Shown: positions 1-8,990, counted from the first letter of the stretch. The stretch: DNA of 15,258 nucleotides from Planctomycetota bacterium (GCA_023135255.1 JAGLTN010000324.1:1-15258), one strand, 5' to 3'. A program made the numbers and translations. Notes: a model not told the origin generated them from the letters alone.

Positions 1-1479
1 GTATTCGAAAATCAGCTGCAGGAAACTATCGTATGCTTTTTTTGTTTTGCCGACCTGGACATAACATTGCCCTGCGAGCAGCAAAGCGTTTTTGTCAAAA
101 GCCCAGGCTGAGCCTTTGTAATCTTTTAAAAAAGCTTCCAGCAATATGATCGACAGCTGATATCTGCCCGCGTCAAATTCATTTTGACACTTTTCAAATT
201 TTGTAAGCTCCAGCCATTGCGGGTTAATTTTAAACATTCCGTCGAAACGCTCCAACCATTGCTGATTAGCGGATAAGGCGTCTCTTACAGCAAGTCCAAA
301 TTGGGCCGGGCGATATTTGTCATTGAAAAAAGTTTCGAAAAACAACTGAAAGTCATTATAATTATCGTTATTCAAAAAATATTCAGCTATCAGAACGACA
401 TGGTTCTGATCTGTATTTTCAAAAATACCTATTTGTTCGATATGTTTATTAAGCTCTTCAGCGGTTAGATTTTTTAAAAGCCACATATAACAATCAACCA
501 AATCTGTAAGCCTCAGGTCATAATTGAGAGCATTTGAATACGCATGGGCTACCTGGTATTTATCTGAGCCTATGTTTTCTTCAGCTTTTGCTAATAAGAC
601 CAACAACTCCGAATATAGCTTAAAATTAAATGTGTCCTCGTGTTGGTTTTGCTGAGCAAATTTATTCAGAGAACCTATTTTTTGTTCTAAATATTCTTCT
701 GCTTGTTGGCCATTGTCAGCATTTATCAGTGAGGTGAATTCTTTAATAACATCGTAAAGCTGCTGTCTTTGAGGTGAGATTTTTTTATTATAAAGCAGCT
801 GTATTTCATCCTCGGTTAAGGCATGGTTATAAATTGAAACACTGTCGATCCAGCCGCAAAAACCTCTGCCCATATTTTCAGCATTTTCACCGATGTATAC
901 CGGGCAGTCGTTTAAATCCATTTTCCCCTGAGCAGGTTTTTCTGCGTCAAGTTTGCCATCTATGTAAATACGAATTTTTTCGCCGTCGTAAAGACCCACA
1001 ATGTGATGCCATTTGCCGTCATCGATCTCTGTTTTGCTGTATAACTGATAGACACCTTTTTCATCTGGTCCGATAAATAAACCGTTGCATGAAAATTCAA
1101 CATTGGGGCCTTGACTATATCGCTGCAAACGCCATGAAGTATCACCTTTGGTCACAAAAGCTTCCAGATATTCGGCAAAAAACTGTACTTTTACCCAGGC
1201 AGAAACGGTTATTTCATCGATCATATCAAATTTTGAATCGTTGCCTAGATCAACATAATCGGTGTATCCGCCGAGTTTTAACGCACCACTGCCGATGGCT
1301 GCATCCGTGGATATTCCAGCAGTGTCAATAAATTCACCGTCGGCATTTATAGCAAAGCCGCTCCTATCCCTTGCGTCGGATTCAAATTCATAATATGCTA
1401 TCAACTCAGCGTTGAGCAGTACCGGGGTTAAAACAAGCAGAACCCATATAAATCCGCATTTAAAAATTATTTTTCTCAT
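1..1479 (-). CDS. Secreted LamG-domain protein with C-terminal helical repeats (C-terminus outside window)
   Basis: The reading frame is open from an ATG at 1477-1479 to the left edge, giving 493 residues with no stop, so the gene is partial at its C-terminus. Residues 1-24 are a signal peptide (basic MRK, hydrophobic core, LLNA before ELIAYYEFE). Residues 25 to about 233 form a LamG/concanavalin-like lectin domain: TVSAWVK at 91-97, DGKWHHIVGLYDG at 154-166, IYIDGKL at 171-177, and a closing IDSVSIYNHALTEDEIQLLY. From about 240 onward the chain is helical, and the last 60 residues look TPR-like (repeated aromatic/Ala positions, LLLAGQCYVQVGKTKKAYDS). It probably binds glycans or proteins outside the cytoplasm; no catalytic motif is seen. 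An AAGAAGGA site lies about 9 nt before the ATG. It starts 37 bp after the stop of a paralogous LamG-TPR gene, so the two look like tandem duplicates in one operon. Confidence 0.88.
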   Translation of the reverse strand, partial: MRKIIFKCGFIWVLLVLTPVLLNAELIAYYEFESDARDRSGFAINADGEFIDTAGISTDAAIGSGALKLGGYTDYVDLGNDSKFDMIDEITVSAWVKVQFFAEYLEAFVTKGDTSWRLQRYSQGPNVEFSCNGLFIGPDEKGVYQLYSKTEIDDGKWHHIVGLYDGEKIRIYIDGKLDAEKPAQGKMDLNDCPVYIGENAENMGRGFCGWIDSVSIYNHALTEDEIQLLYNKKISPQRQQLYDVIKEFTSLINADNGQQAEEYLEQKIGSLNKFAQQNQHEDTFNFKLYSELLVLLAKAEENIGSDKYQVAHAYSNALNYDLRLTDLVDCYMWLLKNLTAEELNKHIEQIGIFENTDQNHVVLIAEYFLNNDNYNDFQLFFETFFNDKYRPAQFGLAVRDALSANQQWLERFDGMFKINPQWLELTKFEKCQNEFDAGRYQLSIILLEAFLKDYKGSAWAFDKNALLLAGQCYVQVGKTKKAYDSFLQLIFEY

Positions 1480-1516
1480 TTATTTTTTTCCTTCTTTATA
1501 AATATGACCAATGGTT

Positions 1517-2704
1517 TCATTTTCCCCTTATCCTGCTCAAACAAAGCTGAGCTTTTAATGCGTAAGTGCTTTGAGGATGATCGTCGACAATTTGCTGCAG
1601 CAAGGTTTGAGCCTGTTTGTTGTTGCCCTGCTTGATGTAACAATATGCCAGCGAAAAAGTTACCTCAGGAGAATTAAGGTCGGGATAAGTCTTTTGCAAA
1701 GTCCGTATTGTCTTGATCGCATTTTTTATGTCGTCTTGCTGAATGTATATTTGATATTTGAGAAGAAAGGCATGGGTGACAAGAGATTGATTCGAAGCGG
1801 TATTATCGTAGATCAATTTATCCAGAGCTTCAATCGCCTGAGAATATTTTCTTTCGTCAATAAGCTGTTTACAAACGACAAACGAATCGAAAAGTTCCGG
1901 GGGAATATTTTTTAGTAAATCGATATCGCCGCGAGAGAGAATGTCACTGAAGCGGGAATATTTTTGACACGTTATAGGGTCGGTATTATAAAGCAGGCCT
2001 ATTTGTGACGATGTTAATGCGTGGTCGAAAATCGCAACCTGACTTATATCGCCATGCCATGACCTTAAATATTTGGCATCTTCTTTACTTTTACCTCTAA
2101 GCAGGTTTGCTCCAATGGTGAGCTTGTTTTTCAATTTGCTGAGTTTCTGTTTTCTTGCAGTTACAGAATTACTAAGTTCGCCATCGATATACAACTTTAG
2201 ATTCTGACCAGAATAAACACCAACAATATGGTGCCATTTGTCATCATCGACCTTTTTAAGGCCCATGACGCCGCCTGCGCGAACTGTTTTTTGATTTTCA
2301 ACTTTGAGATTGAAATTTACGGAATCGCCGCTATCACCCCAACCACGCTGAAGCTGCCAGATGTCACCGGCTTTCGCAACTATGGTTTGTATCCACTTAT
2401 CGAATTCTCCGATCTTTATCCACGCGGAGATGCTGATCTGATTGTTGATCTTATCAAACCCTTCGCTGCCGCAATCGATATAGCTTACGCCGCCATCGAA
2501 ATATAATCCTTTATGATTAGCATCTTCTATTGGTTTAAGCTCGCCTACAACTGTTCCATCGTAGCCATTGCCAGTCGCATCGAGAACTTTGCCTTCAACG
2601 ATCTCATCGAGAGGCCAATAAGCAATGAGGTCTGCTTTGGTTTTTGATATCGCCAACAATGTAAATGCCAACAGTGCTGACAAAATAAAATATTTAAGCT
2701 TCAT
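1517..2704 (-). CDS. Secreted LamG-TPR protein
   Basis: 395 residues. A signal peptide covers about 1-24 (ends KTKA before DLIAYWPLDE). A LamG-type jelly-roll domain covers about 25-240, with SISAWIK at 91-97, DDKWHHIVGVYSG at 154-166, LYIDGEL at 171-177 and ISQVAIFDHALTSSQIGLLY at its end. Residues 280-395 are alpha-helical with at least two TPR-like units, the last around AYCYIKQGNNKQAQTLLQQ. The protein is likely periplasmic or surface-attached, with LamG as binding module and TPR as scaffold; partners cannot be read from sequence. The start is supported by GGAG 7 nt before the ATG. It lies 32 bp after the stop of the 854-residue hydrolase-like gene and 37 bp before the next LamG gene, which argues for co-transcription. 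Domain order and anchor motifs match the downstream gene, but the linkers differ, so the duplication is not recent. Confidence 0.9.
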   Translation of the reverse strand: MKLKYFILSALLAFTLLAISKTKADLIAYWPLDEIVEGKVLDATGNGYDGTVVGELKPIEDANHKGLYFDGGVSYIDCGSEGFDKINNQISISAWIKIGEFDKWIQTIVAKAGDIWQLQRGWGDSGDSVNFNLKVENQKTVRAGGVMGLKKVDDDKWHHIVGVYSGQNLKLYIDGELSNSVTARKQKLSKLKNKLTIGANLLRGKSKEDAKYLRSWHGDISQVAIFDHALTSSQIGLLYNTDPITCQKYSRFSDILSRGDIDLLKNIPPELFDSFVVCKQLIDERKYSQAIEALDKLIYDNTASNQSLVTHAFLLKYQIYIQQDDIKNAIKTIRTLQKTYPDLNSPEVTFSLAYCYIKQGNNKQAQTLLQQIVDDHPQSTYALKAQLCLSRIRGK

Positions 2705-2736
2705 TTACTTTCTCCGATCATTGGATTCAAAAAGTT

Positions 2737-5301
2737 TTAGAATATTTTTATATTTTCACATTTCTGATTAAGGTCTATCGGACCTGTTTTTTGCGAGCAA
2801 TCTTTAAGCAGCTTTATCAAAAGGCTCTGGTCAAGAATCTCGTAATCGGTTAATACATATCCGAGAAGCGGGTTCTTGATCGCTCTTGCCGAAAGAGCAA
2901 TTATGTAATCCTTATCATTTTCAATTTCTGTCACCAGCAAGCCGTCATTAGCTGAAAGAGCGCTAAAGCTTATGCCGCAAAGCGCATATGTTGTTTTTCT
3001 TTCAATAGCGTCGCCGACAAGCAGTTTGTTGACGAGTTGTTTTAAAAAACTGCCTTTGATCCTAATCTTTATTATCCAATGGTTCTGCAGATTCGCAAAC
3101 AAACCGCGCAAGGTTACCTTTTCATAGCTGGGGATATGTTCGTCTGCTGTGAAAACCGGTTCGAGAAGGGATATATCAGCGTTTAGATAGTTTTTAACTG
3201 TTTTGGCGATTAATTTCTGATAATCCTCAGCTGTTTTTTTGAAGTTATTATTGAAAACAACCAGACCGGCATTTTTATTCCATTGCCACACGCTGTTAAA
3301 ATTTTCGAGAATATGGTATTTGATGTTTCGTTTTTTATCTGCCTGAAATATTGCTATGTCTTTTTCAGATTTCACTTCAGCAAAAACTTTTTCCATGCTG
3401 TTTGCAGCCAATTCCGAAGCTGGCGCAAAGAGCAGGATGTATTTTGATGTATTCAGCGGGTTCGGATAAATCATAATACAGCCGGCATTCTCAGCCTGGT
3501 ATTTTTTAGCATCCGCAATTATCGAATCGGGTGTTATCGATACGGGCAGTTTCTTTAGAATTTTGGATATTGTCGGGTTTTCAGAATCCCGCCCCACGAA
3601 AATAATATTAGAGCTATCGATGTATTTCTTATCGAAGTCACTGTCTTTTATGCACTTTGCTAAGGGTGAAATTTTGCCCGCGAAATCTGCGACCGCACTA
3701 AGATAATTGGGCTCTGAGTTCCGGGATTGATAGACTATGACATGAGGCTCGGAGAAAGCGTCTTCTATTGGTCCTGCGATCTGAGGCGTTTTGGTTATCA
3801 AAGCTTTGGTATATCTGTCTGCGACCCTTACGAAAACGTCTTCATCATAAAAACCAAGAGATTTGTTGTTTTCTATGATCTCTACAGCAACGGATGTATC
3901 TATCGGTGCTTTCGAGAGATAGATTTTATACGCGTCAGTATTTTCGGTAGTGACAAATATTTTATTTTCTTTAATTTCAGCTTCTATGGTTCGGAAAAAG
4001 TTATCATCTTCACAGCCGTCAATGCTTAGCCAATAGGATTTATTGCTTTGATACGATTGTGTTTTAAAATAAAGATTGTCTGGATTTTTTCTGAATTTTA
4101 GTTTCGTAAAATCGACCAGATGTGCTTTGCCAATATCTTTTATTGCTGCTAAGTTAAAGTCATCACAGCCGAAGTAACGATAGAGCTTAACAACAAAATT
4201 GATTTTAGGTTTATGTGCTTCTATTTCGGGATGTGCGTTTGCGTAAAAAAACTGGGCATTGAACATATTGCCGGCAAGTTGAATACTGTTGTAGCCCGTG
4301 GACATCATACAACCAGCCCAGATATCGGGATATTTCAATGCTATTGCCATCGCAAGCTTACTGTTGCCGCAAATTGAGTGCAGGTATATGCGGTCTGTAT
4401 CTATGGTGAGTTTTTCGTTCATTATTTTAAAAAAATAATTAAAGTCTTTCCAGTCGAAACTTTTCTCCGAACCGAAGTGCCACCATAGATCGATCATACC
4501 TGTCTGGTCTTCGTCATAGTCGTTTAATATGTTGTATCTAAGTGGGTCAACGCGAGCAACCAAAGAGTGTTTTTTATCAGAGCTATAATCATCGGGGATA
4601 TAAATAATAAATTCCGAAATATCGTCGGCTTTGAACCTTTTTAACCTGACCTTTGTCAGACCCGGGATAACAAAATCAGGTATTCCCCCATTATCAAAAT
4701 CACCCCTGCCCTTGATGGCCTTTCTTAAAGCAACAAATAGCTCAGAAGAAAGCTTTTCCGAATCCGCTGCCAATTCCATTACATTATCAAAATGCGAAAC
4801 CGCAATAGTTGAGCGCAAAAGCTGCGGATCGCTATTAATCTCTAAGTGATCTTTCACAACCCTGCAGAAACGAAAAATTACTTTCTTCCAGCCATCACAG
4901 ATAATTGCGTAAGCCTCGTATTTGTTGTTTGAAATTTCAAATTTCAGTTTATAAAGCCCGCCCTGACTTACCCTGCTGCTTATCTCAAGTTGCCCATCCG
5001 ACAAAGCTGCTTTTCTCAGGCCATACTCCTGCCACGAATTATTTTCCCACTTTAAAATTGTCACCTTTATACTTTTCCTCTTGGGCTTTTGGTTTACCGG
5101 TATGACGATCAGCTCTGATGTGCGGAAAACATAATTATCTTCTGAAGATTCACAGAAAAGATTAGCCGAGCCGAAAATTTCAGTAGATTTCATAAGAGCT
5201 TCGAAACTAAAAGAGCTTTCTCTATTGCCATAAACATTAACAACCAAAGGCCGAAGAGTCAATACCACCAGAACAAATACAATTATCCTCTTTATTTTCA
5301 C
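2737..5301 (-). CDS. Large secreted alpha/beta-hydrolase-like protein with 5'-nucleotidase-C-like tail
   Basis: 854 residues from a GTG start (5299-5301), with GGGA 9 nt upstream. Residues 1-25 are a signal peptide or N-terminal membrane segment. Residues 60-200 are a beta-rich leader. Residues 228-340 resemble a prolyl-oligopeptidase/carboxylesterase-type alpha/beta hydrolase: FIIYIPDDY at 231-239, then IYLHSICGNSKLAMAIALKY at 305-324, where G312-N-S314 is the likely nucleophile elbow. The elbow is atypical because GxSxGG is not preserved. The later KTPQIAGPIEDAF segment (504-516) is a pattern I associate with planctomycete secreted esterase/peptidase proteins. Residues about 700-815 (LNADISLLEP, LRGLFANL, IKIRIKGSFLKQLVNKLL, YIIALSARA) look like the 5'-nucleotidase C-terminal domain, yet the metallophosphatase domain is absent. 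Whether it is catalytic is unclear. It is first in a leftward operon with two LamG proteins, suggesting degradation or binding of extracellular polymers (inference). Confidence 0.75.
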   Translation of the reverse strand: MKIKRIIVFVLVVLTLRPLVVNVYGNRESSFSFEALMKSTEIFGSANLFCESSEDNYVFRTSELIVIPVNQKPKRKSIKVTILKWENNSWQEYGLRKAALSDGQLEISSRVSQGGLYKLKFEISNNKYEAYAIICDGWKKVIFRFCRVVKDHLEINSDPQLLRSTIAVSHFDNVMELAADSEKLSSELFVALRKAIKGRGDFDNGGIPDFVIPGLTKVRLKRFKADDISEFIIYIPDDYSSDKKHSLVARVDPLRYNILNDYDEDQTGMIDLWWHFGSEKSFDWKDFNYFFKIMNEKLTIDTDRIYLHSICGNSKLAMAIALKYPDIWAGCMMSTGYNSIQLAGNMFNAQFFYANAHPEIEAHKPKINFVVKLYRYFGCDDFNLAAIKDIGKAHLVDFTKLKFRKNPDNLYFKTQSYQSNKSYWLSIDGCEDDNFFRTIEAEIKENKIFVTTENTDAYKIYLSKAPIDTSVAVEIIENNKSLGFYDEDVFVRVADRYTKALITKTPQIAGPIEDAFSEPHVIVYQSRNSEPNYLSAVADFAGKISPLAKCIKDSDFDKKYIDSSNIIFVGRDSENPTISKILKKLPVSITPDSIIADAKKYQAENAGCIMIYPNPLNTSKYILLFAPASELAANSMEKVFAEVKSEKDIAIFQADKKRNIKYHILENFNSVWQWNKNAGLVVFNNNFKKTAEDYQKLIAKTVKNYLNADISLLEPVFTADEHIPSYEKVTLRGLFANLQNHWIIKIRIKGSFLKQLVNKLLVGDAIERKTTYALCGISFSALSANDGLLVTEIENDKDYIIALSARAIKNPLLGYVLTDYEILDQSLLIKLLKDCSQKTGPIDLNQKCENIKIF

Positions 5302-5485
5302 TTATAAGCTTCCCATATCAATAAATATAAATATCAAAGCCGAACATACAGCCCAAATACACACCAAAAGCGAAGCAAACTCAGCAATGTTGACTTCGCA
5401 AAATAAAATTTATCAAATCAACATTCTTGTGATGTAAAACGCTAATGGTTTTAGCCCGGCAATTTGTTTTATGGAGACAGCCTGA
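5302..5485. promoter_or_regulatory. Divergent intergenic region with 5' regions of two operons
   Basis: 184 bp between the leftward hydrolase/LamG operon and the rightward secretion-ATPase gene must hold both promoters. Rightward, TTGACT at 5390-5395 is a fair -35, with weak -10 candidates TATCAA (5411-5416, 15-bp spacer) or TCAAAT (5413-5418, 17-bp spacer). GGAG at 5473-5476, 9 nt before the ATG at 5486, is the ribosome site. An upstream ATG at 5471 is closed by TGA after four codons and was not used. Leftward, no convincing -10/-35 pair was found in the AT-rich stretch next to the GTG start. No small ORF or structured RNA was recognised. Confidence 0.4.
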
Positions 5486-7189
5486 ATGTTAAATGCAAAA
5501 ATCAACAACAAAGCAATTCTTTCAGTAATTACAGCTGAGCAGCTCAATAGTGCAAAGCAACTTGCCAAACAGCAGAACATCAGCCTGCATAAGTGCATTT
5601 ATCAGCTTGGTTTGGCGGATGAAGAGAATTTTTTAAAAAAGATCGGCAACTCAATCGATGTTGAGTTTATTGATCTTGCATCTGCCGAGATACAAACCCA
5701 GGCCATAGAGGCTGTCACTGCCAATATTGCGACGCATTATAATATAATGCCCGTCCAGCTTGAGGGCGAAAAGCTAACCGCTGCGACCTGTGAGCCTTTC
5801 TTTGAGGAGCTGACCAGAGAACTCCAGCTCGTTCTGGATGCTAAGTTTAAGATAGAGTTTGTACTCGCAACAGCCGAAGCGATACAAAAATCCATACGCA
5901 AACATTATGGCCTTGGCGCCGCTACCGTTGAGCAGATGGCCTTGGTTGAGGATTTGCAGCAGTCGACTGAGGGAACAAGTGACCTGCTTGAAGACGATGA
6001 GAAACAGGATGCCTCGGTAATTAAACTTGTCAACCAGATATTGGCGGACGCGATAAAAGCCGGCGCTACCGATATTCATATCGAGCCTTACGAAGATGAA
6101 CTCCGAGCCAGATACAGGATTGATGGGATTTTGCAGAATGCCCCCCTGCCCCAATCTGCAAGGTTCTTTAAGGAAGGGATCACCAGCAGGGTTAAGATCT
6201 TTTCAGGTTTGGATATCGCTGAAAAGAGACTCCCGCAGGATGGACGATCGCAGGTTAATCTTGGTGGTGAAAGATTCGACCTTCGAATATCAATACTTCC
6301 CACAAGGTTCGGCGAAGCCATCAACATTCGTATCCTGCCCCAAAGTAAATTGATAATGCAGCTCAGCTCTTTAGGCATGGAGCAAAAAACAGTCTCCGCG
6401 ATAAAGAAGCTCATTGACAGACCACACGGCATAATACTCGTCACAGGCCCCACCGGCTCCGGAAAAACCACTACCCTATATACCTGTATGCACATGCTCA
6501 AAGATTCCAACCGCAAGATAATCACAATCGAGGACCCTATCGAATATGAAATGAAAGGCCTTATGCAGATGCAGACCCACAGCGAGATAGGTTTCACATT
6601 TGCCCGCGCATTGCGCTCGATGCTCCGCCACGACCCGGATATCATGCTCGTCGGTGAGATCCGCGATTTTGAAACCGCAGAAACCGCGATAAGAACCGCC
6701 TTAACAGGCCATCTCGTTTTCAGCACGCTTCATACTAATGACGCAGCCTCAGCAATAACCAGACTCCTGGACATGGGCGTCGAACCTTTCCTTACCGCTT
6801 CATCGATCAATGCCATTTTAGCACAAAGGCTTGTAAGAATGATTTGCCCGCACTGCAAAGAATCCTGCGACGCCCCCGACGAAATCAAAACAGCTGTCAA
6901 ATCGATAACCCACAGCAATAAAATAGAATCGTTTTATCACGGCAAAGGATGCTCCAAATGTCATTTCACAGGCTATCTCGGCAGAACAGCTATTACCGAA
7001 ATGCTGACTTTCTCACAAAGCATCCGACAAATGACTATCGACAGGAGAGACTCAAGCGAGATCAACGCCCAAGCCAGAAAAGAAGGAATGAGCACACTTT
7101 TCCAATCCGGCCTGAGAAAAGTGCGACAAGGAATAACCACATATCAGGAAGTCGTCCGCGTTACAAACGCCCTGCCTTTAACAAGCTGA
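5486..7189 (+). CDS. gspE: GspE/PilB-family type II secretion or type IV pilus assembly ATPase
   Basis: 567 residues, a usual length for GspE/PilB. This cytoplasmic hexameric ATPase powers assembly of pilin-like fibres at an inner-membrane platform. Residues 1-150 form an N-terminal MshEN-type domain (AKQLAKQQNISLHKCIYQLG, then MPVQLEGEKLTAATCEP). The ATPase core has Walker A GPTGSGKTT at 321-329 (K327), Asp box IEDPIEYEMKGLMQMQ, Walker B DPDIMLVGEIRD at 383-394 (E391 in GEIRD), and His box STLHTNDAASAITRLLDMG. A tetracysteine zinc site is present (C454-P-H-C457, C489-S-K-C492), as in both GspE and PilB, so the choice between them is open. All key residues are intact. No gspF, pilT or prepilin gene is nearby, so its platform must be encoded elsewhere. 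It may export some of the many signal-peptide proteins here (inference). Confidence 0.92.
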   Translation: MLNAKINNKAILSVITAEQLNSAKQLAKQQNISLHKCIYQLGLADEENFLKKIGNSIDVEFIDLASAEIQTQAIEAVTANIATHYNIMPVQLEGEKLTAATCEPFFEELTRELQLVLDAKFKIEFVLATAEAIQKSIRKHYGLGAATVEQMALVEDLQQSTEGTSDLLEDDEKQDASVIKLVNQILADAIKAGATDIHIEPYEDELRARYRIDGILQNAPLPQSARFFKEGITSRVKIFSGLDIAEKRLPQDGRSQVNLGGERFDLRISILPTRFGEAINIRILPQSKLIMQLSSLGMEQKTVSAIKKLIDRPHGIILVTGPTGSGKTTTLYTCMHMLKDSNRKIITIEDPIEYEMKGLMQMQTHSEIGFTFARALRSMLRHDPDIMLVGEIRDFETAETAIRTALTGHLVFSTLHTNDAASAITRLLDMGVEPFLTASSINAILAQRLVRMICPHCKESCDAPDEIKTAVKSITHSNKIESFYHGKGCSKCHFTGYLGRTAITEMLTFSQSIRQMTIDRRDSSEINAQARKEGMSTLFQSGLRKVRQGITTYQEVVRVTNALPLTS

Positions 7190-7199
7190 AAAATCCGCA

Positions 7200-8807
7200 T
7201 TAATTGCAATAATCAAGCCAGTAATCAGCCAGTATCTTCAGATCATCAATATCAACAGACTCATCACCATTTATATCGCCGACAAGATTCGCACCGCTGT
7301 TTTGCCAGCCATCGCCGAGCAAAGCAAAATCAGAAAAATCCAGATGCCCGCTCAAATACAAATCCACATCATCGCATAAGCAACCGCCATCACATCTGTC
7401 ACACGCATCGCCGATGTCGTCACCATCCGCATCTTCCTGGTTCACATTAGCAGTAAACGGACAATTATCAATACTGTCAGCCACCCCGTCACCATCTGCA
7501 TCAGGCTCAGGGATCCCAAGTTGCGAACGAACATTTGCAAGACGCTCAATATACCACGCTCTGGCACCGTCAAATTCTTCCTGCACTGCCGCTAATGTCA
7601 TCGCACCAAATTTGTTATAAGGATCGTCTGCCAAAGCCTGGCTTATCGCAGGTTCGATTCTGTCTATCAATGCTGAGATGTTTGCCTCTGTAAATACACT
7701 ATTGATCAAATCCGTCATTATCTGGTCATACCAAGCTCGAAAGACCGCATTGCCAAGTATCATCGTCTGATATTCCGTAGGTCCGTCGCCGCCGTAAATA
7801 TCAAAATCAGGTTTCTGCATTGCCGCATCAATATCCCATGGGTAATAATATCTCTTACGAGTCTCCGACGGGTTAAGCGGATTAAAATCCAGAAAATGAG
7901 AATTCCGCTGATGGCTGAAAAGAGAATCAGGATTAGCAACAAAAGCATTCACCGCTGCCATCGAAAGCATACTCTGCATATTTATTTTTTCATTGAGTAT
8001 CTGCACCAAAGCCGCGCCGACAGGAGCAGCGACCAGCCCGCCATCAGGATGCAAAGGCGAATTACTCTTTTCATATGCTAAAGGCAAAAAATTCAAATCA
8101 TTTACCACCGGACTGCGAGGATTATCATCGTCCCCTATCTCAAGCGAAAAATCATATTCACCGCGATACTGATAAAGCCACGTCTCATGCCAGACATACA
8201 CATCTCTGTGAATAAGAAAAGTTTTATCCAGATGCTCTGCATTTACATAAACCCCTCTATACTCACCATTGACATAAAGCTTAACCCAGTTCGTACGCCA
8301 CGCATCATGGCCATACCCCTCTGCACAAGAAGCAAGCGTATGCATATTAGCGGAAAGCCCTTCTGTCAGAACATTATTATCATCACCATTTTCCAGACTG
8401 AATTTTTTCATCCCATGCCACTCGCTTACAGCATTGGGATGCCCCGGATAATCGGGATCCATAGGATCATCACAGAAATATTCATTGATATCTATCTTAA
8501 GGCTTATCTTTACATCGCTGCCCCCCAAAATAGATGGGATCGGGTCGCCGGATTTACGCCTGACAGAAACATATATCTTCTGATCCTCATCATCATCAGC
8601 CCAGAACCATGCAGGTTTTTCAATATCCAGGGTTTCATCATTAATAACAGTCTGCCAGTCAGCCTCAGTCAATTCCATGTTAAACGTCAACAATCGATCA
8701 GGATCAAATATCTCAGGCCAATCCACATCAGGCTCAAGTGAAAAAGCAACCCCCGCGAAGCAAAGAACGAGACATGCCGAAATAACAAAACGAACACTAT
8801 TCTTCAT
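7200..8807 (-). CDS. Secreted CotH-family protein with thrombospondin type 3 repeats and dockerin-like tail
   Basis: 535 residues. Residues 1-24 are a signal peptide. Residues about 38-430 are a CotH-kinase-family domain: GEYRGVYVNAEHLDKTFL at 181-198 is the family's nucleotide-binding-type motif, and YYPWDIDAAM at 321-330 carries the W-D-x-D metal/catalytic aspartates (D325, D327). CotH proteins are atypical kinases known from Bacillus spore coats; secreted relatives are common in planctomycetes, with unknown targets. Residues 436-472 hold acidic calcium-binding thrombospondin type 3 repeats (DADGDGVADSIDNCP and DADGDDIGDACDRC). Residues 486-535 form a dockerin/EF-hand-like module (LDFSDFALLGDGW, GDINGDESVDIDDLKILADY). 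The order suggests an exported enzyme attached through calcium-dependent C-terminal modules. GGAAGGTG just upstream supports the ATG start. It converges on the secretion-ATPase gene with only 10 bp between stops and no obvious terminator. Confidence 0.9.
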   Translation of the reverse strand: MKNSVRFVISACLVLCFAGVAFSLEPDVDWPEIFDPDRLLTFNMELTEADWQTVINDETLDIEKPAWFWADDDEDQKIYVSVRRKSGDPIPSILGGSDVKISLKIDINEYFCDDPMDPDYPGHPNAVSEWHGMKKFSLENGDDNNVLTEGLSANMHTLASCAEGYGHDAWRTNWVKLYVNGEYRGVYVNAEHLDKTFLIHRDVYVWHETWLYQYRGEYDFSLEIGDDDNPRSPVVNDLNFLPLAYEKSNSPLHPDGGLVAAPVGAALVQILNEKINMQSMLSMAAVNAFVANPDSLFSHQRNSHFLDFNPLNPSETRKRYYYPWDIDAAMQKPDFDIYGGDGPTEYQTMILGNAVFRAWYDQIMTDLINSVFTEANISALIDRIEPAISQALADDPYNKFGAMTLAAVQEEFDGARAWYIERLANVRSQLGIPEPDADGDGVADSIDNCPFTANVNQEDADGDDIGDACDRCDGGCLCDDVDLYLSGHLDFSDFALLGDGWQNSGANLVGDINGDESVDIDDLKILADYWLDYCN

Positions 8808-8972
8808 AACATCACACCTTCCACAAAAAACACAAAATCACATATACGGCATATGATACCATAAATAATGAGAAAACACCAGCAAAATCTACTCAAATTT
8901 AAGGATTCCCCCCAAAACCCACTTACCACAACCCAAAAACGTATTCCGACCCCCTAACGTCACTGAGTTTAG

Positions 8973-8990
8973 CCCCCTCTTTAGAGGGGG
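8973..8990. repeat. Perfect hairpin 1, C5TC/GAG5
   Basis: CCCCCTC (8973-8979) and GAGGGGG (8984-8990) are perfect inverted repeats around a TTTA loop. No T tract follows on either strand, so it is not a standard intrinsic terminator. It lies about 170 bp upstream of the CotH start codon. Confidence 0.75.

Noticed and set aside
774..1076. 100-codon plus-strand frame near the left end
   Set aside because: It is antisense to the partial LamG gene, whose frame is open from 1479 to the edge with a clear LamG domain.
5390..5418. TTGACT with a downstream AT-rich hexamer as a firm promoter of the secretion ATPase
   Set aside because: The -35 is good, but no -10 candidate has both proper spacing and a good match, so it is mentioned only as part of the intergenic region.
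6088..6726. 212-codon minus-strand reading frame opposite the secretion ATPase
   Set aside because: It lies wholly inside the well-supported ATPase gene on the other strand and has no domain character; it is a shadow frame.
8187..8741. 184-codon plus-strand reading frame opposite the CotH gene
   Set aside because: Shadow of the CotH coding sequence, with no family-like pattern and a real protein on the other strand.
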